The notes under the pieces: generated by a model | Told to the model about the DNA's origin: nothing | The model's input: only the letters and a program-made list of their open reading frames with translations | Databases searched by the model: none | Shown here: piece by piece, positions 13,014 through 18,397 of the stretch | Numbering within the stretch: position 1 is the stretch's first letter | Layout of the letters: each line of letters starts with the position of its first letter | Program-made: the position numbers and the translations under genes | Virus record (IMG/VR): IMGVR_UViG_3300036828_000373 | Location: 1 to 33,792 of that record | DNA length: 33,792 bases | Source of the DNA: a virus | Direction: 5' to 3' (one strand)

Positions 13014-14066
13014 ATGATGAAAGGCATCAGCTTGGTGGAATTGGCTCAGAAGATCGAAGCCAATCGCTCCGCCAAGAAGGACTTCATCAGCGACACCAGA
13101 GACCTAACGCTGTTGACGAAGCCAGGTTTGGAAAAGCCCACCGTGGTTCTCGAAGTCAGGAACCAGGGCCAATTCCCGATCCAGCCGCTGGCACACGATC
13201 AGATCGGCACCCATCTCGGTATCCCGTCGAAATATTACGATCGGATGCTGAAGGAAGCTCCCGACCTGCTCGCGACCAACGTCAACGCTTGGTTCCGCAA
13301 GGAGCCCAAGAGTCGGATGATCCGCACGTTGCGCGGCAACGACAGAGCTTTCCTCTCGAACTCGTTCAATCGGATCGAGAACGAGGAAATCTCGGAAGTC
13401 GCGCTGCCGGTTCTGGCCGACATCCCCGACGTGACTTTCGTCTCGACCGAGGTGACCGACAAGCGCCTGTATATCCAGGCCGTCGCACCGCGGATTCAGG
13501 GCGAGATCAGGAAGGGCGATATCGTCCAGGCAGGCGTGCTGATCAAGAACAGCGAAGTCGGCCTCGGTGCCGTCTCAGTCGCCTCAGTTCTGTGGCGGCT
13601 GCTCTGCCTCAACGGCATGGTTGGCTCGGACGTGTTCAGTGCCCGCCACGTTGGGCGGCGTATCGAAGATAACGCCGCACTCTGGGCCGAAGACACAGTC
13701 AAAGCCGATGACCGCGCGGTCTTGCTCAAAGTCCGCGATATGGTCAGGGCCGCGGTGGATGAAACCAATTTCCAGAAGCAGATCACCCAAGCACGTGATC
13801 TGGTGGAAGGCAGAATCACCGGCGACCCGCAGAAGGTGGTCGAAGTCCTGGCCGAGAAAGTCGGAGCCAATGAAACCGAGAAGGGCGGCATCTTGCGCGC
13901 CCTGATCGAAGGCGGCGACCTCTCAGCTTGGGGATTGCTCAATGCCGTGACCGCTCAGAGCCACACCGCGCGGGATTTCGACCGCGCCGTGGAGTTCGAG
14001 AGGGCCGGTGGGCAGTTACTCGACCTGCCGAGAACCGAATGGAAGGAGCTGCTTCAGGCAGCTTGA
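13014..14066 (+). CDS. DUF932 family protein, 350 aa
   Basis: This is the largest gene of the early array. ATG 13014 (an ATG also follows at 13017) comes after GAAGGAGAGAGACAA. It matches the DUF932 family of phage and plasmid proteins: an N-terminal domain with GQFPIQPLAHDQIGTHLGIP and YYDRML, a middle with RTLRGNDRAFLSNSFNRIEN and DKRLYIQAV, then GIVIxNSEVGxG-like text here as VLIKNSEVGLGAVSVASVLW with RLLCLNGM. The C-terminal part is helical, with a LLNAVTAQSHTARDFDRAVE segment. Function is unknown for the family. Expression appears to be controlled by both a structured leader and an intrinsic terminator. Confidence 0.88.
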   Translation: MMKGISLVELAQKIEANRSAKKDFISDTRDLTLLTKPGLEKPTVVLEVRNQGQFPIQPLAHDQIGTHLGIPSKYYDRMLKEAPDLLATNVNAWFRKEPKSRMIRTLRGNDRAFLSNSFNRIENEEISEVALPVLADIPDVTFVSTEVTDKRLYIQAVAPRIQGEIRKGDIVQAGVLIKNSEVGLGAVSVASVLWRLLCLNGMVGSDVFSARHVGRRIEDNAALWAEDTVKADDRAVLLKVRDMVRAAVDETNFQKQITQARDLVEGRITGDPQKVVEVLAEKVGANETEKGGILRALIEGGDLSAWGLLNAVTAQSHTARDFDRAVEFERAGGQLLDLPRTEWKELLQAA

Positions 14067-14069
14067 TTC

Positions 14070-14131
14070 GGTTGTAAGCCTAGGGTGGTTCCCTCACAGG
14101 GGAGCCACCATGGGGTTGCAATCATGCAGCC
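14070..14131 (+). promoter_or_regulatory. Structured leader 15, class B/C
   Basis: P1 is GGTTGTAA (14070-14077) with TTGCAATC (14116-14123). P2 is a long hairpin from GGTGG (14084) to CCACC (14109). Alternative P3 is GGTTGCA (14114-14120) with TGCAGCC (14125-14131), sharing bases with P1. Confidence 0.68.
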
Positions 14132-14150
14132 ATCCAAGAAGGAGAGAGAA

Positions 14151-14522
14151 ATGTCTTGGAAACCCGAAGTCATCGCTGACAATTCTGGCAAGTGGTGCGG
14201 CAACGCACTGCGCTTCGCCACCAAAGAGGAAGCGGAAGCTCAAGTCTTCGACTTGTCCTGCCGCTGGACGGAGGTGCGCGAAACCCGAGCGATCGAATGC
14301 GATGATCCAGTGAACAGCCAGTGGGTTGACGGCAGAACGGTTCCTGCTGGCCCGCAGCCTCCGATAGACGAAGAGAAGCTAGTTACAGCCCATAAATTAG
14401 GGCGCAAGGACTGGAGCGAAGGTGGCTCAATGTCACCTCCATTCGTCAATGAGGAGGAAAAGGACGCCTACAAGGCGGGGTGGCTGGGAGAAAAGCGCCG
14501 CGCCGAGCAAGGCGGCCTCTGA
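14151..14522 (+). CDS. Conserved phage hypothetical protein, 123 aa
   Basis: ATG 14151 follows AAGAAGGAGAGAGAA. The N-terminal 55 residues (MSWKPEVIADNSGKWCGNAL, RFATKEEAEAQV, RWTEVRETRAIECDDPVN) match a small phage and plasmid family I recall as conserved but uncharacterised. The C-terminal half (about 75-123) looks like a second short helical module, with KLGRKDWSEGG and AYKAGWLGEKRR. The two parts may be a fusion of two early peptides. Confidence 0.78.
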   Translation: MSWKPEVIADNSGKWCGNALRFATKEEAEAQVFDLSCRWTEVRETRAIECDDPVNSQWVDGRTVPAGPQPPIDEEKLVTAHKLGRKDWSEGGSMSPPFVNEEEKDAYKAGWLGEKRRAEQGGL

Positions 14523-14571
14523 ATGCAGCTAGTCTGGCCCTTCGGGGCCAGATCAGGGTGCATTCCGCACC
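14521..14571 (+). promoter_or_regulatory. Structured leader 16, class C
   Basis: P1 is GAATGCA (14521-14527) with TGCATTC (14559-14565), a compensated change from GAGCGCA/TGCGCTT elsewhere. P2 is TCTGGCCC-ttcg-GGGCCAGA (14533-14552). Alternative P3 is GGTGC (14557-14561) with GCACC (14567-14571). Confidence 0.75.
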
Positions 14572-14587
14572 ATAGAAGGAGAGAGAA

Positions 14588-14773
14588 ATGCAGAAGTTCT
14601 ACGAAAGTCTCATTGAGCGTATGGCTCGGCGTTTCATGTTGGCTGGCCTGTATAGGGCCGTCGAGAACACCGACAAGTTCACGAAGGATTATCTCGGCGA
14701 CCACCATGACTTCGACGAGCTGAAGCTCAAGGCACCGAAGGTGCCCGAGATCGAGTATTCTGCACAGCTCTGA
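14588..14773 (+). CDS. Early small protein, 61 aa
   Basis: ATG 14588 follows AGAAGGAGAGAGAA. The N-terminal 25 residues (MQKFYESLIERMARRFMLAG) form a basic amphipathic helix that could lie on a membrane or on nucleic acid. The rest is charged and ends KVPEIEYSAQL. No domain is recognised. It is a single-gene cassette between two leaders. Confidence 0.72.
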   Translation: MQKFYESLIERMARRFMLAGLYRAVENTDKFTKDYLGDHHDFDELKLKAPKVPEIEYSAQL

Positions 14774-14781
14774 CAAGACAT

Positions 14782-14836
14782 CATCGACTGAGCGGCGGCG
14801 AAATCCGCCGCTCCCCGATGCTGTTTGATAAGCATC
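14782..14836 (+). promoter_or_regulatory. Structured leader 17, class C
   Basis: P1 is CATCG (14782-14786) with CGATG (14816-14820). P2 is GAGCGGCGG-cgaaat-CCGCCGCTC (14790-14813). Alternative P3 is GATGCT (14817-14822) with AGCATC (14831-14836), abutting AAAAGGAGAG. Confidence 0.68.
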
Positions 14837-14851
14837 AAAAGGAGAGACACC

Positions 14852-15442
14852 ATGAAAATGGAACCAATCAAGACGATTGATCTGGACTGTGTCCAGGTCA
14901 AAATCTACCCAGACGATTTTGGGGACCAGGAATGTCCGTTGGATTGCCTCGAAGGCGCCGACGATATCAAAGTCCTCGTCTGGGATCGCCGTTCTACGTT
15001 GTCAGATCGCAACGAGTTCAAGAACGACGATCCAAATGACATTCCAGGCTGGGCATTCTTTCACGGCTACTACAGCTTCCCCCTGTTCAAATACGAGCAC
15101 GGAGCAGTAGTGTATGCCGTGACTGAGGGCGGCAATCCGTTCCACTGCCCCTGGGACAGCGGACAAACGGGGTGGGTGCTGGTCAAGATAATTGACTGGA
15201 AAGACAGCACTCCATTAACGGTTGCCGAAAGCTGGGCGAAAGCCATAACGACATGGTGCAATGGCTGGTACTATGGTTTCGTCATTGAAGACCAGCGCGG
15301 CGAACATCTCGATTCGTGCTGGGGCTTTGACGACGATGACTACTGCGAGAGCGAAGCTCTCGAAATCGCCAAACATCATGTTGAAGAGCTTCAAACCAAA
15401 AAGGCGCGGAAGCTCGAAGCTAACCGCCCTGATATGTACTAA
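14852..15442 (+). CDS. Conserved phage hypothetical protein, 196 aa
   Basis: ATG 14852 follows AAAAGGAGAGACACC. The product contains WAFFHGYYSFPLFKYEHGAV (about 67-86), NPFHCPWDSGQTGWVLVKI (about 95-113), TTWCNGWYYGFVIEDQ (about 134-149) and a CWGFDDDDY acidic patch. This combination (HGYYSFPLF, CPWDSGQTG, WNGxYYGF) is familiar to me from many phage genomes as an uncharacterised protein. The Cys, His, Trp and Asp clusters suggest a folded enzyme or binding domain. No function can be stated. Confidence 0.82.
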   Translation: MKMEPIKTIDLDCVQVKIYPDDFGDQECPLDCLEGADDIKVLVWDRRSTLSDRNEFKNDDPNDIPGWAFFHGYYSFPLFKYEHGAVVYAVTEGGNPFHCPWDSGQTGWVLVKIIDWKDSTPLTVAESWAKAITTWCNGWYYGFVIEDQRGEHLDSCWGFDDDDYCESEALEIAKHHVEELQTKKARKLEANRPDMY

Positions 15443-15489
15443 GCGCAGCTTGGGCGGCCTACGGGCCGCCTTCTGGTGCGCTTCGCACC
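15441..15489 (+). promoter_or_regulatory. Structured leader 18, class C
   Basis: P1 is AAGCGCA (15441-15447) with TGCGCTT (15477-15483), perfect over 7 bp. P2 is GGCGGCC-tacg-GGCCGCC (15453-15470). Alternative P3 is GGTGCG (15475-15480) with CGCACC (15484-15489). The TAA of the upstream gene overlaps P1. Confidence 0.78.
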
Positions 15490-15503
15490 AAGAGGAGAGA
15501 GAA

Positions 15504-15770
15504 ATGAACGTACTGACACGAAAGCAGCGCGAGGCATTGTTCCGCGTCTTTCAACGCGACTTCCCAGGATGGGAGTCGCCGTTCAAGAGACGCGAGAGCA
15601 AACCATGTCCTCGTTGCGGTTATGCGGGAGAAGCCGTCCGCGTTCCATCCCAGCAATGGCGAAACTTCCGGAAAAAAGTCGTGGGTTATTCAGACGGTTC
15701 CGGATGCGTCATGATCCCCTGGCGCGGAATGTGGCTCGGAGTAGAAAAAGATGGCTACACGCATTCGTGA
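15504..15770 (+). CDS. Small protein with CPRCG motif, 88 aa
   Basis: ATG 15504 follows AGAGGAGAGAGAA. The product is basic. It has a helical N-terminus (MNVLTRKQREALFRVFQRDF), a CPRCG zinc-type pair at about residues 35-39 and a C-terminal region ending VEKDGYTHS. The C-terminus is echoed at the end of the following HNH protein (RDGYTHS), which starts inside this gene's last codons in another frame. This suggests the endonuclease gene was inserted at this 3' end. Confidence 0.75.
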   Translation: MNVLTRKQREALFRVFQRDFPGWESPFKRRESKPCPRCGYAGEAVRVPSQQWRNFRKKVVGYSDGSGCVMIPWRGMWLGVEKDGYTHS

Positions 15771-16266
15771 AATTTGGAAGCCAATCCCAGGATATGAGGG
15801 GAAGTACAGCGCTTCCAATATGGGGTGTGTTAGATCGCACACCCATAAAGCGCGAATACTAAAGCCATTTCCAAATGGCAAAACGCACCATTTGGCTGTG
15901 GCCTTGATGCACAATGGTAAGAAACAGACACGATTTGTTCATTGCCTTGTGCTATTGGTCTTCCGAGGTCCATGCCCGCCTGGGCTAGAATGTCGTCACC
16001 TAGACGGCACTCACAACAATTCCCTCTGCAATTTGCAGTATGGAACGAAGCAAGAGAACTACAAAGATCGCATCAAACATGGAACTGGCAATGAAGGCGA
16101 AAAAAGCCCGAATGCAAAGTTGACATGGCAATTGGTGCGACTGATCAGATCGTCACGAAAATCACGGAGGGGTCTCGCCAAACAATTCGGCGTTAGCCAT
16201 ACGGTGATTAACGATATCCTAAGCAACAAAGCTTGGATCGAACGTGACGGCTACACACACTCGTAA
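15751..16266 (+). CDS. HNH homing endonuclease with NUMOD4-type N-terminus, 171 aa
   Basis: The N-terminus (IWKPIPGYEGKYSASNMGCV) is a NUMOD4-type DNA-binding motif. It is followed by an HNH_3-type nuclease: RFVHCLVLLVF, CRHLDGTHNNSLCNLQYGT (about 104-122) and KQEN. The C-terminal 60 residues hold a resolvase-like helix-turn-helix (RGLAKQFGVSHTVINDIL). It starts within the previous gene without an array leader, and its base composition is more AT-rich than its neighbours. Free-standing endonucleases of this kind are selfish elements that move into intergenic sites. The final residues duplicate the end of the upstream gene's protein. Confidence 0.88.
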   Translation: MATRIREIWKPIPGYEGKYSASNMGCVRSHTHKARILKPFPNGKTHHLAVALMHNGKKQTRFVHCLVLLVFRGPCPPGLECRHLDGTHNNSLCNLQYGTKQENYKDRIKHGTGNEGEKSPNAKLTWQLVRLIRSSRKSRRGLAKQFGVSHTVINDILSNKAWIERDGYTHS

Positions 16267-16403
16267 AGGAGATTCAGATAGCTCAAGCCTGATGGGCTAG
16301 TGGCGGGGAAAGGTTAATGCGTCCCCTGCCACATCTCTCCTTGGGTCCTTGACAAGGGTGACCCTTCAGGCGACCCTTGTCACTAGTGTAGTGGAGCGCG
16401 ATC
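16267..16403 (+). other. Hairpin-bearing spacer upstream of the second HNH gene
   Basis: Two hairpins lie here. One pairs GTGGC-GGGG (16300-16308) with CCCC-T-GCCAC (16323-16332). The other pairs TGACAAGGGT (16350-16359) with ACCCTTGTCA (16373-16382), perfect over 10 bp. No array Shine-Dalgarno AAGGAGAGA precedes the HNH gene, although AAAGGAGA follows the first HNH stop at 16266-16272. Confidence 0.55.
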
Positions 16404-16901
16404 ATGAAAACTCAAATCGCTGCTGGCCAACGATTTGACCGTTTGGTCGCGCTTCGCGACACTAGAAAGAGAGCCAAAAGTGGCCAAGCTTTTTGGGAAT
16501 TTCTTTGTGACTGTGGGCAAACTAAGTCTATCAGAGCTTATAAAGTCACGTCAGGCAACACTCGATCTTGTGGATGCCTACGCAAAGAACTGCTTTTGCA
16601 GCTTAATTCTCACAAGAAAGGAGCAAAGCTGCATAGAATGTCAAAACTTCCAGGATACCTCGTTTGGCGAAGAATGATTTCGCGATGCGAGAATCCAAAC
16701 GATAATGACTACCGCCGCTACGGTGGTAGAGGAATCAGAGTTTGTAAACGCTGGTTTCTATTTGAGAATTTCTTAGCTGATATGGGACCGCCTCCTTCAG
16801 GCAGGTCTATTGACCGCATCAACAATGATCGCGGGTATTCGCCAAGAAATTGCCGATGGGCAACTACGAGCGAACAAGCAAACAACAAAAGCCGTAGTTA
16901 A
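16404..16901 (+). CDS. HNH-type homing endonuclease, 165 aa
   Basis: The N-terminal part has a Cys cluster (FLCDCGQ ... SCGCLRKE) that probably binds zinc. The second half carries the typical phage endonuclease text YLVWRRMISRCENPNDNDYR, RYGGRGIRVCKRW, SIDRINNDRGYSPRNCRWAT and EQANNKSRS. This matches the family often annotated as HNH or AP2-associated endonuclease. It has only a weak upstream ribosome site (GTGGAGCG). It is probably another invasive gene next to the first HNH gene, splitting the early array. Confidence 0.85.
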   Translation: MKTQIAAGQRFDRLVALRDTRKRAKSGQAFWEFLCDCGQTKSIRAYKVTSGNTRSCGCLRKELLLQLNSHKKGAKLHRMSKLPGYLVWRRMISRCENPNDNDYRRYGGRGIRVCKRWFLFENFLADMGPPPSGRSIDRINNDRGYSPRNCRWATTSEQANNKSRS

Positions 16902-16922
16902 CCCCAACAATCCCGTTCAGGC

Positions 16923-16978
16923 AATCGTGGCCTTCTGCACCGTCGCAAGGCGGTGCAGGGGGACGCGATTCTTGCGTC
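16923..16978 (+). promoter_or_regulatory. Structured leader 19, class C
   Basis: P1 is AATCGTG (16923-16929) with CGCGATT (16964-16970). P2 is CTGCACCG with CGGTGCAG (16935-16942 / 16951-16958). Alternative P3 is GACGC (16962-16966) with GCGTC (16974-16978), two bases before AAAAGGAGAGAGAC. Confidence 0.7.
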
Positions 16979-16993
16979 AAAAAGGAGAGAGAC

Positions 16994-17914
16994 ATGGCTA
17001 CACATAATCAGGTGGCCCACGCTTGGGCCAACCAGACAGGGAAGCATCAGAAAGGACACAACATGTCCTATTCTGGGCTGCTTCTCTTCAGCTACTCCAC
17101 GCCTATCGCTCGCATTGTCGAAAGACCAACTTTCGGCAGAGGTGATCGGTGCATTCTGGTGACAGATCACCACTATTCGACCACCACCAGCAAGCACATC
17201 ACTTACGCCCGCCGAGCGGTCAGCCACAACAAGATTTTCTTCGTACCCAACGTGGGATGGTCTTCGGTTTCGGAGCCAGACCACCAGCGAAATTTCGACA
17301 GCATGGTGGCGGAAGCGCGCAATCTGTTGGCGAAAGCCAAACGCGCGCTTCGCTATGGGCCGCTCAATCTAGACGGGGCAACCGAAAAGCTGAACGATGC
17401 TCGCGAATATCGAGCGTGGTTCAATTTGGAGGTTCCAGAGGAACCTCTGGCAGCCCTGCAATCGGAGATTGACGCGGCCTATCCGGCAGCGAACACCCGC
17501 GCCAAGGTCTACGAAGACCGCGAGGCCGAACGCATCCAGCTCGAAACCGAGCGTATGCGGATAAGGCAACGCGAGGCTGACAAAGCCAATCGTGAGAGAC
17601 TGCTGAAATGGTTGAACGGAGAAAGCGTCCAGCCGCCACACACGGCTCGACCCTACATCCGTATCAAAGACGACCAAGTCGAAACGACGTGGGGCGCGTC
17701 AGCTCCATTAGCAGACGCGATCAACATCTATCGGCTGGCGACAACGTGCCGGAAAAACCACAACGAATGGGGTGGGTGGCAAAGACCAATCATGGTCGGC
17801 GACTTCCCGCTCCAGCACATCGACGAGGTGGGAACGGTGCGCGTCGGTTGCCATGTGCTCGGCTACCGCCTGATGCGCATGGTTGCCGAGAAGGCGGGTA
17901 TTCCCGCCGAATAG
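16994..17914 (+). CDS. Conserved phage hypothetical protein (MATHNQVAHAWA), 306 aa
   Basis: ATG 16994 follows AAAAAGGAGAGAGAC. The product starts MATHNQVAHAWANQTGKHQK, then has FSYSTPIARIV and a HHYSTTTSKHITYARRAV segment (about 59-76). I recognise this start from many phages and mobile elements. A charged coiled-coil region follows at about 160-205 (AERIQLETERMRIRQREADK). The C-terminal domain ends LPLxHIDEVGxVRVGCH-like text, here FPLQHIDEVGTVRVGCHVLG. Function is unknown. It is the last large gene of the array. Confidence 0.85.
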   Translation: MATHNQVAHAWANQTGKHQKGHNMSYSGLLLFSYSTPIARIVERPTFGRGDRCILVTDHHYSTTTSKHITYARRAVSHNKIFFVPNVGWSSVSEPDHQRNFDSMVAEARNLLAKAKRALRYGPLNLDGATEKLNDAREYRAWFNLEVPEEPLAALQSEIDAAYPAANTRAKVYEDREAERIQLETERMRIRQREADKANRERLLKWLNGESVQPPHTARPYIRIKDDQVETTWGASAPLADAINIYRLATTCRKNHNEWGGWQRPIMVGDFPLQHIDEVGTVRVGCHVLGYRLMRMVAEKAGIPAE

Positions 17915-17925
17915 TCATTATGGCC

Positions 17926-17971
17926 TAATTATGAGCCGATGCTGCCTACGGGCAGCATCTACGCATAATTA
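17926..17971 (+). promoter_or_regulatory. Structured leader 20, class B
   Basis: P1 is TAATTATG (17926-17933) with CATAATTA (17964-17971). P2 is GATGCTGCC-tacg-GGCAGCATC (17938-17959). The AGCC/TACG internal loop matches leaders 7 and 13, while the P1 bases changed in a compensated way. P3 is weak here. Confidence 0.72.
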
Positions 17972-17991
17972 CAAAGCAAAAGGAGAGAAGA

Positions 17992-18141
17992 ATGATATTA
18001 TCGGCTGACGCGTTCGAGAAGTTTAGGGCCGGTGCGCGCGAAGCGGGTTCGACTCCCGTCCGGTCCACCATTTTTGTGAGGACACGAACCCGTGCTGAAA
18101 ACATACCGCGGCTGGAGAAATCTAGCCGCGGTATTTTTTAA
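17992..18141 (+). CDS. Short ORF running through a tRNA-like 3' end, 49 aa
   Basis: ATG 17992 stands at the array position after AAAAGGAGAGAAGA, so initiation is likely. The reading frame (MILSADAFEKFRAGAREAGS...) passes through a tRNA 3'-end sequence and then through the stem of an intrinsic terminator. Its TAA lies in the T-run. Only about the first 12-14 residues look like native early-gene coding. I think an original early gene was truncated by recombination with, or acquisition of, the tRNA fragment. The peptide may have no function. Confidence 0.35.
   Translation: MILSADAFEKFRAGAREAGSTPVRSTIFVRTRTRAENIPRLEKSSRGIF
18026..18070 (+). other. tRNA-like 3' end: T-arm, acceptor strand and CCA (attachment-site or minihelix candidate)
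   Basis: GCGGG-TTCGACT-CCCGT (18043-18059) is a standard T-arm. CCGGTCC-A-CCA (18060-18070) is an acceptor 3' strand with discriminator base and encoded CCA. GGGCCGG (18026-18032) can pair with CCGGTCC over 7 bp with one G-U pair, leaving only a 10-base linker in place of the D and anticodon arms. No normal tRNA 5' half lies upstream. It is either an attP core copied from a host tRNA gene, a tRNA relic, or a tRNA-like minihelix. Confidence 0.65.
18104..18139 (+). terminator. Strong intrinsic terminator of the early operon
   Basis: TACCGCGGCT (18104-18113) pairs perfectly with AGCCGCGGTA (18124-18133) across a 10-base loop and is followed by TTTTTT. It closes the rightward early transcription unit. 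Confidence 0.88.
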
Positions 18142-18152
18142 TGCTGTGATAA

Positions 18153-18269
18153 TTATCGCGGTATGAGTCTTTAACACTGATAAATCCGTCCGCAGGCAAG
18201 CCCTTGAAGTCATGCCAGAAAAGCATCTGGCTGAAATCCCTTATCACGTAAAGATTCATACCACGATAA
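18153..18269. repeat. Inverted repeat pair beyond the early terminator
   Basis: TTATCGCGGTATGA (18153-18166) and TCATACCACGATAA (18256-18269) are inverted copies with 13 of 14 matches. The core CGCGGTAT also occurs in the terminator stem (18103-18110 and 18127-18134). These could be protein-binding sites, for example integrase arm sites next to the tRNA fragment. Confidence 0.6.
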
Positions 18270-18281
18270 ATAACACACCAT

Positions 18282-18317
18282 TAAAAATGACCTCGCGCAC
18301 GCCTGAGTACGCGAGGC
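18282..18317 (-). terminator. Intrinsic terminator of the leftward late operon
   Basis: On the minus strand CCTCGCG and CGCGAGG (plus-strand 18310-18316 and 18291-18297) pair across a 12-base loop. They are followed by TCATTTTT, corresponding to the plus-strand A run at 18283-18287. It lies about 80 bases after the last late gene. Bases 18142-18397 hold no gene. Confidence 0.75.
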
Positions 18318-18397
18318 CAAGTTGCTCTTAGCAGGGAAACCCCACTCAAGAAGCTACGCCCAATGGGCGACGCGATCGGAGCGGGCCACGATCGGTT

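Noticed and set aside
6929-17971. CRISPR array or simple repeat family
   Set aside because: The repeated units flank different genes at irregular distances. They conserve pairing rather than sequence, and there are no spacers or cas genes.
17994-18070. Complete tRNA gene
   Set aside because: No 5' acceptor strand, D-arm or anticodon arm can be placed at normal distances from the clear T-arm and CCA end.
17998-18213. 71-aa minus-strand ORF
   Set aside because: Its GGPDGSRTRF text is the usual false translation of a tRNA 3' end, and it crosses the terminator.
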